Assembly (NCBI RefSeq): GCF_037201965.1
Contig: NZ_CP147518.1
Span: 5,139,001 to 5,203,000, forward strand
DNA: 64,000 nucleotides
Source of the DNA: Spirosoma sp. SC4-14
Lineage (GTDB): Bacteria > Bacteroidota > Bacteroidia > Cytophagales > Spirosomataceae
Direction: 5' to 3'
The translations under genes and the position numbers were made by a program. The notes below the pieces were generated by a model. The model was given only the letters and a program-made list of their open reading frames with translations, did no database searches and was not told where the DNA came from. Shown here piece after piece: positions 25,464 to 33,505 of this stretch; the stretch's first letter is position 1, and each line of letters starts with the position of its first letter.

Positions 25464-27335
25464 CTACCACCGAATAGAATATTGATTCAGCCGATTTTGC
25501 GCGTTGGTGTAGCCGAGCCGGGCAGCTCGTTTGTAATAAGATACGGCCTTCGACCAATCTTTGATTACTCCCTGACCATAGTCATATAAATAGCCGAGGT
25601 TGTAGAGCGAATACACATTGTTTTGCTCGGCAGCTTGTTCATACCAGTATCGGGCCGTTGCATAATCGACGCCGTTTCCACCAATATACCCCCCATAATA
25701 GAGCGCCCCCAGCGAATTCTGGGCATCGGAGTGGCGTTGACCAGCGGCTTTCCGGTACCAGTATTCGGCCTGCGAATAATCCAGGGTAACTCCTGTTCCG
25801 TAGTGATACGCCTGCCCTAATCGGAACTGGGCATTGGCATCACCATCTTCGGCCGCTTCCCGATACCAGCGGACGGCTTCATAAATGTTCTTGTTCACGC
25901 CATTGCCGTTGGCATACAGTTCGCCAAGGTTGTATTTGGCTTTTGCAATGCCACCCGCAGCAGCTTTTTCGTAACACGCTCTGGCTTTCTGATAATCCTG
26001 CTCAACACCCAGTCCATAATGATAGAGGGCGCCAATATTGTTTAAGCTAAGCAGATAGCCCCGATCGGCAGCTTTCCAATACCAACGGAGCGCTTCCGTA
26101 TAATCTTTCTGCGTCCCCGTGCCAGTGCCGTACATATAGCCAAGGTGATTAATAGCTTCGGGCGTCATCAGTGGCGAATCCCGGTATTCATACAGGATAC
26201 TAAAGGCCGCCGTATAGTCGCCTTTATCGGCCAGTTCAACCCCTTTCTGTATCTGGCTTTTTACATAGAAGAACCAGCCTCCACCCAGCATAGCCGCCAA
26301 GAGCACCAATAGGCCAACTGCCAGCAGCACATTTCGAAGTGGACTCTTCTGTACCTGCTTTTTATCGGTCTGTTTGTTTGCTCTTTTTCCACGTGTATCG
26401 CTTTCTTTTGTATCATCTATGGCCGACTCCTTATGGCCATTAGTACCCTGGTTATTTCTGTTGTGGCCATTCTTTTCGAGGTCCGTATTATTTTTGATCT
26501 GGGTTTTTTCGTCGTCAATTTCAACAACAAGAGGTATTACTCCGGTAAGAGCTTCTTTAAAGGCTTCGCAGCTCTGGAACCGCTCGGCAGGGTCTTTTCG
26601 GGTTGCCTTCTGAATAGCCGCATTGACCCGATCCGATACACCCGGAATCAATGGCAGCGCTTTTTGCACAATTTCGGTTTGAACTTTATACGACGAACCA
26701 AACGAATCGTCGTAGGGTCTTTTGCCGGTCAGAAGGGCATATAGCGTAACACCAAGGGAGTAAATGTCGGTCCGATAATCAACGTTTTTAGGGCTTGTGA
26801 TCTGTTCCGGACTCATGTATTGCGGAGACCCGATATTGGTATTGGTTTCGGTCAGTTCCAGGTTGTTATCCATAATCTTGGCAATCCCGAAATCCATCAC
26901 TTTAATCTGTCCGCTACGAGTCAGAAACAGGTTGGATGGTTTTATGTCGCGATGGATAAGGTTCTTCTGATGTACATACGTCATCGCATCGAGTATATCG
27001 GCAAACCATCGGGTTGCCTGCGCTTCTGACAGGGGACCATGTTCGATCAGATAGCGGCCGAGGTCTTCACCTTCCAGATATTCCATGATAATAGCCATCG
27101 TGTCGTCGTCTTCGTGGTAATCGATTACCTGACGAATATGCGGATGGTCTAGTCCGACCATGGTTCTGGCTTCGAGCCGGAATCGTTCGGCCAGTTTCTC
27201 TTTGACTTCCATGCCCGGTTTTAGCACTTTAATCGCAAACCGTTTTCCGAGTAGATTTTCGGCATACCATACGGTTGCCATACCACCTTCGCCTAGTTTC
27301 TGACTTAATGTGTAGGTAAGAAGTTGCGTTTTCAT
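25464..27335 (-). CDS. Ser/Thr protein kinase with periplasmic Sel1 repeats
   Basis: The 623-residue protein has a Hanks-type kinase domain at about 10-270: LGEGGMATVWYAE, Lys36 in AIKVLKP, HRDIKPSN (Asp130), DFG at 148-150 and SPEQ. A hydrophilic linker (280-330) and a membrane helix at 334-357 follow. From about 365 on there are roughly seven Sel1-like repeats (for example ALRWYWKAADRGYLLSLNNI), which form a solenoid for protein contacts in the periplasm. It has the layout of a transmembrane sensor kinase with a Sel1 input domain. It is the first gene of the eight-gene operon. The promoter must lie in the 400 bases upstream, where I see no clear consensus box. Confidence 0.92.
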   Translation of the reverse strand: MKTQLLTYTLSQKLGEGGMATVWYAENLLGKRFAIKVLKPGMEVKEKLAERFRLEARTMVGLDHPHIRQVIDYHEDDDTMAIIMEYLEGEDLGRYLIEHGPLSEAQATRWFADILDAMTYVHQKNLIHRDIKPSNLFLTRSGQIKVMDFGIAKIMDNNLELTETNTNIGSPQYMSPEQITSPKNVDYRTDIYSLGVTLYALLTGKRPYDDSFGSSYKVQTEIVQKALPLIPGVSDRVNAAIQKATRKDPAERFQSCEAFKEALTGVIPLVVEIDDEKTQIKNNTDLEKNGHNRNNQGTNGHKESAIDDTKESDTRGKRANKQTDKKQVQKSPLRNVLLAVGLLVLLAAMLGGGWFFYVKSQIQKGVELADKGDYTAAFSILYEYRDSPLMTPEAINHLGYMYGTGTGTQKDYTEALRWYWKAADRGYLLSLNNIGALYHYGLGVEQDYQKARACYEKAAAGGIAKAKYNLGELYANGNGVNKNIYEAVRWYREAAEDGDANAQFRLGQAYHYGTGVTLDYSQAEYWYRKAAGQRHSDAQNSLGALYYGGYIGGNGVDYATARYWYEQAAEQNNVYSLYNLGYLYDYGQGVIKDWSKAVSYYKRAARLGYTNAQNRLNQYSIRW

Positions 27336-27734
27336 AGTACACTAAAGAAGAAGATTATAACGACTGCGCAGAGCAGAGCAATTGCGTTTTCAATGAGTTA
27401 ATCCGACCGATGGCACAGATGTCAGCGGCTGTTGAACACTACAGCAAAAAAATACATCTGCCGATCTGGTTATCAGCCCAATAGCACTTACATTCAGCTA
27501 TTAAAACTAGTAGGCTCCGGCATTAGAATAAATAGTTAGGGCTAACTATAAATCGAGCGATTGAACTTGATTTATCGCTTATTTTATACTGGCCAACCGA
27601 GTGTATTCCTCCCATTATCTGATCATTCAGGCCGACGTGTTATACGCCAAAAGCCCCTACGGAGCCGGGTTCAGCCGGTGCCATAGGGGCTTTTCACAAC
27701 CAGAAACTAGCTGGATGGTATGTCTGGGTTTCGT
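27336..27734. other. Intergenic spacer: operon promoter and SulP terminator
   Basis: No gene is visible. The left 250 bases should hold the promoter of the signalling operon and the right part holds the hairpin at 27649-27694. Confidence 0.5.
27649..27694 (-). terminator. Terminator of the SulP gene (symmetrical)
   Basis: The arms aaaagcccctacgg (27649-27662) and ccataggggctttt (27681-27694) pair with one wobble and an 18-base loop. A/T ends on both sides make it usable in both directions. It lies 40 bases after the stop at 27735. Confidence 0.8.
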
Positions 27735-29357
27735 CTAACCCGCCACGTTAACTCGTCGGATATGACTGTGCTTCTGTCCGCGTCGACGCCGGTTCAGCAC
27801 CACATTGCGCAGTTCGTAGCCGATGCCCTGCACCGCAGCGGTTTCGCGATAGTCGTGTAGCATATTAAAAATATCATGATCGATAAAAGGGGCTTTTGTT
27901 CCATCAATAACTACTTCGTCGCCCGGCTGAAGCGCCCCAAGAGCTTCCTTAAGTTGTGGCTTACTCAGAAAATAAAGGTCCTTCTCAAATTCAATCAGTA
28001 CTTTGTGCCCATTGCGGGCTACTCTAAATGTCGATTGAAAATTCGTGTACAACACAAACAGAATACCCACCACCGTACCCAGCGCAATACCAACCAGCAA
28101 ATCGGTAAAAACAATCCCCAAAACCGTCACAATAAATGGCACAAACTGATTCCAGCCATCGTGGTAAATTTTTATAAAGATGGCTGGCTTCGACAACTTG
28201 TAGCCTACCATAATCAGCACCGCTGCCAGACACGACAACGGGATAAGATTCAGCAAAGGGCCACCCAGAAATACAGCCCCTGCCAGCAGCAACCCATGAA
28301 ATACGGCCGACATTCGCGTTTTGGCTCCTCCATACACATTAGCCGATGTGCGAACAACGACCGATGTAACAGGCAATCCACCAATCATTCCCGACAGCAT
28401 ATTGCCCACCCCCTGCGCAATCAGTTCCTGATTGGTAGATGATACGCGTCGGGCCGAATCGAGCCGGTCGGACGCTTCCAGGTTCAGCAGCGTTTCGAGG
28501 CTGGCAACCAGTGCAATTGTGAGCGCAATGCCATACACCTGTGGGTTTGAGAGGGCATTGAAATCCGGAAAATCGAAAATCGAAAACAGGCTTTTTCCGG
28601 GAGCAATTGTCGGAATCTGTACCATGTGCTGGTGGGCCGTATTTCCTAAATACCAGTCAGGCATGGATACTCGAAAAAACTCATTCAAGGCAATGCCAAT
28701 AAATACAACGACCAGAGCCGCCGGAAAACTTTTAAAAAATGCCTTAGTGCTATGGCTCACCAGCCGATCCCAGCCAATGAGAAAAACCAGAGACACCAGG
28801 CTTATCACAACAGCACCGGGGCTGGCGGTTTCGATGGCGCGATAAATTTCAGAAAGGGTATTTTCACCATCGGCCAGTTGTTCGAACTCAAATTCGCCTT
28901 CGTAGTCGTTATCGCGACCTAGTGCGTGCGGAATCTGCTTCAGTATAATAACAATACCGATAGCAACCAGCATCCCTTTAATAACACTATCGGGGAAAAA
29001 GCTGCTGAACCGACCAGCTTTTAACAGGCCCAGTATTAACTGTATGGCACCGGCCAGCATTACGGCCACGATAAATGCTTCGTAGGAACCTATTTTTGCA
29101 ATAGCATCGGCCACTATTACGGCCAAACCTGCTGCCGGACCGCTAACACTCACTTCTGACCCAGACAGCATACCAATAACAATACCACCAATGACGCCAG
29201 CCACCAGGCCCGAAAAAAGCGGGGCTCCCGATGCCAGCGCAATGCCCAGGCAAAGCGGAAGCGCTACCAGAAACACCGATAAACCCGCCGGCAAATCCTG
29301 ACGAAACAGGTTCAGGTTATATTGTGAGAGCGTACGAAATAGACTAACCCGTTGCAT
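27735..29357 (-). CDS. SulP-family anion transporter with STAS domain
   Basis: From ATG 29357 the protein has 540 residues. Its SulP membrane core has 10-14 segments (LPAGLSVFLVALPLCLGIAL, GLVAGVIGG, VSGPAAGLAVIV). A cytosolic STAS domain follows at about 430-510 (LIEFEKDLYFLSKPQLKEAL, EVVIDGT). Family members move sulfate, bicarbonate or other anions with Na+ or H+. The substrate cannot be fixed from sequence; bicarbonate is common for this short bacterial type. The frame extends 15 codons upstream to 29402 without a good start. It is a single gene, divergent from the methyltransferase gene. Confidence 0.88.
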   Translation of the reverse strand: MQRVSLFRTLSQYNLNLFRQDLPAGLSVFLVALPLCLGIALASGAPLFSGLVAGVIGGIVIGMLSGSEVSVSGPAAGLAVIVADAIAKIGSYEAFIVAVMLAGAIQLILGLLKAGRFSSFFPDSVIKGMLVAIGIVIILKQIPHALGRDNDYEGEFEFEQLADGENTLSEIYRAIETASPGAVVISLVSLVFLIGWDRLVSHSTKAFFKSFPAALVVVFIGIALNEFFRVSMPDWYLGNTAHQHMVQIPTIAPGKSLFSIFDFPDFNALSNPQVYGIALTIALVASLETLLNLEASDRLDSARRVSSTNQELIAQGVGNMLSGMIGGLPVTSVVVRTSANVYGGAKTRMSAVFHGLLLAGAVFLGGPLLNLIPLSCLAAVLIMVGYKLSKPAIFIKIYHDGWNQFVPFIVTVLGIVFTDLLVGIALGTVVGILFVLYTNFQSTFRVARNGHKVLIEFEKDLYFLSKPQLKEALGALQPGDEVVIDGTKAPFIDHDIFNMLHDYRETAAVQGIGYELRNVVLNRRRRGQKHSHIRRVNVAG

Positions 29358-29472
29358 GAACAAAAGCTTTTCTGTAGGTTTTGCAAAAACTGAATGCCAC
29401 AAATTAGCACGACATTGCGTAAAATTAAAAACTAATTAAAAATAAATTAAAAAACGATTAAGACTTAACTCA

Positions 29473-30666
29473 TTGGATTCTCTTTCGTCTACCGAAATTC
29501 AGTTTATACAGAATCATCTTGCTGATGATGTTCGGCAGTTGCTTCTCCGAGCCCATCCTAAAAACCTGGACGTTCGAAAGCTGGTTGCCCAGATTGCCGC
29601 TCGTCAGAAAGTGCGGGATAAGCTACCCACCTGGTATGCAAACGATACCCTTCTGTTTCCAACAAGTTTATCGGTCGAACAGGCCTCGTCGGAACAAACA
29701 GCCCGGTATAAGGCCTCGCTGGTAGCAGGAAAGCTACTCTTCGATCTTACGGGTGGTATGGGAGTAGATACCTGGGCCTTTTCGCAACGGGTCGATCATG
29801 TCATTTACACAGAGCAACAACCCGAACTAGCAGAGTTGGCTACACACAACCTCCCCCTGCTTGGTGCTACAAACGTAGCTGTGTATACCGGCAATGGGCT
29901 CGACATACTGGCCAATTACCCCAACACGGCCGATTGGGTATATCTGGACCCGCATCGCCGTAATGAACAGGGGGGGAAGGTTGTCCGGCTGGAAGAGTGT
30001 GAACCCGATGTGACGCAGGCGGGCACTCTTTCGGTTTTACAACAGAAAGCTCAACGAATTTTAGTAAAAGCTTCTCCGTTACTTGATATAGATTCTACCG
30101 TCCGACAGTTAACAACGGTGCAAACTGTTCACATCGTTGCGGTACAGGGCGAAGTAAAAGAAGTGCTGCTAGCGATGGAGAAACAGGCATTACAAGCGGA
30201 TGAGGTGTTGATTAAAGCGGTCAATCTGACGGCTACTGAACCTGAGTTTTTTCAATTTCTCCGACGCGAAGAGCGTATGGCCACCGTTTCGCTCAGCGAT
30301 CCGCAGCGCTATCTATATGAGCCCAATGCGGCCGTCCTGAAAGCCGGAGCATTCCGGCTCATAGCCACTCGTTTTGGTTTGTCGAAACTGGCCCCCAACA
30401 GCCACCTGTATACAAGCAATAGGCTGGTTACGGGTTTTCCGGGGCGAACTTTTACCGTAGAACACATTTGCAAGCCCGACCGAAAAAGCCTCCAATTGCT
30501 GCTTCCGGCCAGAAAAGCGAACCTTACGGTGAGGAACTTTCCGCAATCGGTAGCCGATTTGAGGAAGAAACTAGCGCTACAGGAAGGGGGCGATGTTTAT
30601 ATTCTGGCAACGACGCTGCAAAACGGCGACAAACGATTAATTATTACCCAAAAAACCATTCACTAA
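29473..30666 (+). CDS. Class I SAM-dependent methyltransferase, THUMP-like C-terminus
   Basis: The 397-residue protein starts at TTG 29473 (MDSLSSTEIQFIQNH); no ATG lies nearby. An N-terminal helical part is followed by a Rossmann methyltransferase with motif I FDLTGGMGVDTWAFS at about 90-104. The motif IV region DWVYLDPHRR is in the place of a DPPY-type motif. The C-terminal part resembles the THUMP-like domain of RNA methyltransferase relatives, so an RNA target is likely but not proven. It is followed after 47 bases by a gene for an exported coiled-coil protein. Confidence 0.8.
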   Translation: MDSLSSTEIQFIQNHLADDVRQLLLRAHPKNLDVRKLVAQIAARQKVRDKLPTWYANDTLLFPTSLSVEQASSEQTARYKASLVAGKLLFDLTGGMGVDTWAFSQRVDHVIYTEQQPELAELATHNLPLLGATNVAVYTGNGLDILANYPNTADWVYLDPHRRNEQGGKVVRLEECEPDVTQAGTLSVLQQKAQRILVKASPLLDIDSTVRQLTTVQTVHIVAVQGEVKEVLLAMEKQALQADEVLIKAVNLTATEPEFFQFLRREERMATVSLSDPQRYLYEPNAAVLKAGAFRLIATRFGLSKLAPNSHLYTSNRLVTGFPGRTFTVEHICKPDRKSLQLLLPARKANLTVRNFPQSVADLRKKLALQEGGDVYILATTLQNGDKRLIITQKTIH

Positions 30667-30713
30667 CATTCCTTTTACTTTGGGCATCACTGCCTGTCAA
30701 ACCGTACAATTTT

Positions 30714-31394
30714 ATGAAAACTGTAATACGTTTCGCGCTGGTAATCTTCTCGATTTTTATGGTCAATACCGCTCAGGCACAAACCGTATATGCTGGCGAA
30801 AGTACTATCGATAAAGCCAAGCTTTCGGGCTTATATCTGACCATACAGGGCGACGGCAAACAAATTGAGAAAGACTGGGAAGATCAACTCAAAACATACG
30901 GTCGTTTGAATGCATCGCGTGGCACCTACCGCGTAACCAACGCCGACATTCCTGCTATTTCGTCGGAGCCGATCAACCTCATCAGCACGGTTAAATCGAG
31001 CAAAACATCGGCTACCATTTTTGCTTCATTCGATCTGGGAAGCGGCAATTTTGTAACAACAGGCGGAACCGGCTATTCGGCAGCCGAAAGTCTGCTGAAA
31101 GATTTTGCCAGCAAGAGTTTATATAATCAGGAAGTTCGACTAGCTGAGGGCACTTTTGACGATGCACAGAAGTCTCATCAGAAAATGGTAAAAAAAGGTG
31201 AGCAGCTTCAGCGCGCCATTGAGCAGAACGCTAAAGAAAAAGAGCGGCTCCTGAAACGAATCGACGATAATGCCAAAGAACTGGAACAAATCCAGAAAGA
31301 TATCGAGGCCAATAAAGTAGATCAGGAAAACGCCCTTACCGAACTGGAAAATCAGAAGAAAAACGTTGAAGCCGTAAAAGCAAAAAAGCAGTAA
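30714..31394 (+). CDS. Exported coiled-coil protein of unknown function
   Basis: The start at ATG 30714 gives a signal peptide (MKTVIRFALVIFSIFMVNTAQAQ) and a 226-residue product. The open frame extends upstream to 30468, but that part overlaps the methyltransferase in another frame. The first half is a small alpha/beta domain (YAGESTIDKAKLSGLYLTIQ). The second half, from about 140, is a highly charged coiled coil (KEKERLLKRIDDNAKELEQI). It probably lies in the periplasm. I recognise no family and there is no catalytic motif. It is followed by a perfect terminator. Confidence 0.75.
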   Translation: MKTVIRFALVIFSIFMVNTAQAQTVYAGESTIDKAKLSGLYLTIQGDGKQIEKDWEDQLKTYGRLNASRGTYRVTNADIPAISSEPINLISTVKSSKTSATIFASFDLGSGNFVTTGGTGYSAAESLLKDFASKSLYNQEVRLAEGTFDDAQKSHQKMVKKGEQLQRAIEQNAKEKERLLKRIDDNAKELEQIQKDIEANKVDQENALTELENQKKNVEAVKAKKQ

Positions 31395-31420
31395 GCGTCT
31401 TCAGAAAGTAGAACCCTATC

Positions 31421-31465
31421 AGCAGTGCCACGGTTTTGAAATAACCGTGGCACTGCTGTTTTTAT
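31421..31465 (+). terminator. Terminator, 15-bp perfect stem
   Basis: The arms 31421-31435 and 31443-31457 are exact reverse complements with a 7-base loop, followed by gttttta. It ends the methyltransferase/coiled-coil transcript. Confidence 0.9.
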
Positions 31466-31534
31466 AAACCCTTACTGACATAGGGCTGTCACCATTGGTC
31501 TCGATCTTTGTAGTCAAATCAACAGAGGCCAATT

Positions 31535-31879
31535 ATGACTAGTATATCAGATGCTCAGGCAGTTGTTTTAGCGTTTGTGGGCGCTCTAAATGACGAAAAT
31601 TTTGATGCAGCCCGCCAGTACGTAAGCGATGATCTTAGCTTTGAGGGCGTTCTGGGTAGTCGCTCGGGGGCCGAAGCCTACTTTCTGGATATGAAGCGAA
31701 TGAAGCTGAAGTATAAAGTCCACAAAACGTTTGTCGACGGTCAGGACGTTTGCCTATGGTACGACATAACGATGGGTAACGTAGCTGTGCTCACCTGCGG
31801 TTGGTATCATGTTGAGCAGGGTAAAATTGCCTGGTTCAAGGTCGTGTTCGATCCTCGTCCGGTTTTACAGGCCTCCTGA
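31535..31879 (+). CDS. NTF2-like (SnoaL-type) small protein
   Basis: The 114-residue protein has the cone-shaped NTF2-like pattern. An N-terminal helix (AQAVVLAFVGALNDENFDAA) is followed by DDLSFEGVLG and strands with WYDI and GWYHVEQGKIAWFKVVFDPR. The family includes ketosteroid isomerases, cyclases and many proteins of unknown role. No catalytic pair can be assigned with confidence. The gatctttg at 31503-31510 is a near match to a -7 box. It is a single gene. Confidence 0.75.
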   Translation: MTSISDAQAVVLAFVGALNDENFDAARQYVSDDLSFEGVLGSRSGAEAYFLDMKRMKLKYKVHKTFVDGQDVCLWYDITMGNVAVLTCGWYHVEQGKIAWFKVVFDPRPVLQAS

Positions 31880-32046
31880 TTCCTGTTTAAGTACACTAAT
31901 TATCATTTCACCCGCTTCTTACGTTGCTCTGCCCGATTTGCATCGGTTTCGGGCGTTTATCCAGGTTCCTTTGTAGCGTCAAACCAGATCCAGTTTCGAT
32001 AGGCCGGGTCTGGTTTTTCTATCTGGAATCTTTAAACAACAAATCG

Positions 32047-32145
32047 ATGAAACGTTTATTTAAAAATCTCTTTATCAGGCCCAGTCGCCTGCCGAAATAT
32101 CGGCATCTCACCAAACGGCAACAGCTTTGGTGGGGCCACGAATAA
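32047..32145 (+). CDS. Possible small basic protein, 32 residues
   Basis: The open frame encodes a very basic peptide (RLFKNLFIRPSRLPKYRH ... QQLWWGHE) with ten Arg/Lys and no membrane segment. It starts with ATG after an AT-rich stretch, ends with TAA, and is followed 18 bases later by a perfect 14-bp terminator hairpin, which would make it a self-contained transcription unit. No homologue is known to me. It may be a real small protein or chance. Confidence 0.35.
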   Translation: MKRLFKNLFIRPSRLPKYRHLTKRQQLWWGHE

Positions 32146-32163
32146 GGACACAACTCAGCCGAT

Positions 32164-32226
32164 AAAAATGGCAATTCAGCTATCGGAACCAACTGTCGAT
32201 CCGAATTGCCATTTTTTACCAACAGC
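32164..32226 (+). terminator. Terminator hairpin with T run
   Basis: aaaaatggcaattc (32164-32177) and gaattgccattttt (32213-32226) are exact reverse complements with a 35-base loop. It lies after the small open frame and before the cupin gene. Confidence 0.65.
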
Positions 32227-32310
32227 CCATCCTCCACTTTTACTCCCGATAAGCGCGTTGCAGTCAGGCAACGGCGCTGTTATTCAAACAACCTTTTTAT
32301 ACCAAAACAA

Positions 32311-32787
32311 ATGCTAGCTGAACAATCAACAGTAATCGCAGCACAGGAACTACGGGCCTATCAGGGAGGCTTTTTTCGGGTATTGGTTTCGCCAGAACAA
32401 ACCGATGGCAATTTTGCACTGGTCGACTTCACTCTGCCAAAAGGCAGTGAACCTCCTCGTCATGTACATGGGCACGAAGACGAAACGTTTTACCTACTGG
32501 AAGGGTCGGTCGAATTCGAAATTGGCAATGCCATCGTTTTAGGCAAAGTTGGACAGGCCGTATTTGCGCCCCGCACCGTTGCACACCAGTTCCGTATTCA
32601 GTCCGAACAGGCGCGGATGCTTACGCTGATTACACCGGGCGACTTCGTTAATTTCTTCCGGGAATTCAGCGTATCGATCGATCAGGAACCCATAACGATT
32701 CAGGCACCGCAGGGCCCACCACCCACCGACGTACTAGATCGGTTAGTAGCCCGAATGACCGAGCGGTTCGGCGTTCGTTTTGCATAA
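32311..32787 (+). CDS. Cupin-domain protein (quercetin dioxygenase-like)
   Basis: From ATG 32311 the protein has 158 residues; the open frame upstream to 32206 runs through the hairpin and is not used. The cupin motif 1 is PPRHVHGHEDETFYLLEG, with two His, one Glu and a later His in TVAHQFRI, so a full metal site is present. Such proteins are dioxygenases, isomerases or sugar-binding regulators. The sequence does not fix the substrate. It is a single gene followed by a weak hairpin. Confidence 0.8.
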   Translation: MLAEQSTVIAAQELRAYQGGFFRVLVSPEQTDGNFALVDFTLPKGSEPPRHVHGHEDETFYLLEGSVEFEIGNAIVLGKVGQAVFAPRTVAHQFRIQSEQARMLTLITPGDFVNFFREFSVSIDQEPITIQAPQGPPPTDVLDRLVARMTERFGVRFA

Positions 32788-32804
32788 CCAGGCCATTGAC
32801 CCGG

Positions 32805-32850
32805 AAAGCCCCAGCCTGTCGGTTTTACACCGTATCGTTGGGGCTTTTCA
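32805..32850 (+). terminator. Terminator of the cupin gene
   Basis: aaagcccca (32805-32813) and tggggcttt (32839-32847) pair perfectly with a 25-base loop, and T residues follow. On the minus strand it could also serve the Lrp gene that ends at 32879. Confidence 0.6.
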
Positions 32851-32878
32851 TCATAGTATTTTCGAGTATGCCAGCAAG

Positions 32879-33370
32879 TCAGTAAAGCAGCTCGTGTGTG
32901 TCCTTAATTACATCCATCACAAACACACTCTGGGCTTTGCCTATCCCCTTTACGTCGCCCAGGTAGTTGATGAAAAAATCGTGGTAGGTTTCCATATTTT
33001 CGGTCACGATTTTGAGCATGAAATCATACTCGCCCGCAATGTTGAAACACTCAACGACCTCCTTAAACCTCACTATACCGCTAATAAACTCATGTGCCGT
33101 TTGTTTGTCATGCTCTTTTAGCGATACCAGACAGAGTACCATCAGACTACGGTTCAGTTTCCGATTGTCGAGTAAAGTGGCATACTGTTTAATAACACCC
33201 GATTGCTCCAGCCGTTTGATTCGCTCATGCGTTGGTGTAGGACTCAAATGAACCCGTTGCGCAATTTCGCGAACCGTGAGTTTGGCATTTTTTTGTAGTT
33301 CGCGCAGAATAGCATAATCTTTCTCATCAAGTTCAATAGATTGGCCAGACAATTGTTCTTTGGGGAGCAT
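32879..33370 (-). CDS. Lrp/AsnC-family transcription regulator
   Basis: The 163-residue protein has an N-terminal winged helix (LDEKDYAILRELQKNAKLTV, SPTPTHERIKRLEQSGVI) and a C-terminal RAM/AsnC ligand domain (EVVECFNIAGEYDFMLKIV). It starts at ATG 33370; a TTG lies two codons upstream. It is divergent from an MFS exporter gene across a 135-base spacer. In this arrangement the regulator commonly controls the exporter in response to an amino acid. Confidence 0.92.
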   Translation of the reverse strand: MLPKEQLSGQSIELDEKDYAILRELQKNAKLTVREIAQRVHLSPTPTHERIKRLEQSGVIKQYATLLDNRKLNRSLMVLCLVSLKEHDKQTAHEFISGIVRFKEVVECFNIAGEYDFMLKIVTENMETYHDFFINYLGDVKGIGKAQSVFVMDVIKDTHELLY

Positions 33371-33505
33371 AGGCAACTAGGGCTTACTGGTTATCTGTTC
33401 TTCTAGAAGGCACATTTTACTAATTTTTGTTCCAAAAAATCCGTATTACTTTCATCTTTATCCTATAAATAAGTCCTTTGTAGTGACAAACATCAATCAT
33501 CGCAC

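Larger units (their letters stand above)
31880..32310. other. Spacer with a possible 32-codon gene and its terminator
   Basis: Only the small open frame at 32047-32145 and a hairpin at 32164-32226 stand out. The rest shows no coding signal. Confidence 0.5.

Noticed and set aside
16508-27335. Part of a type VI secretion system or a phage-defence island
   Set aside because: No secretion sheath, tube, nuclease, reverse transcriptase or other effector gene is present next to the kinases.
31924-32046. N-terminal extension of the 32-codon frame
   Set aside because: The extension starts in a spacer with repeated words and has no features; only the ATG at 32047 is considered.
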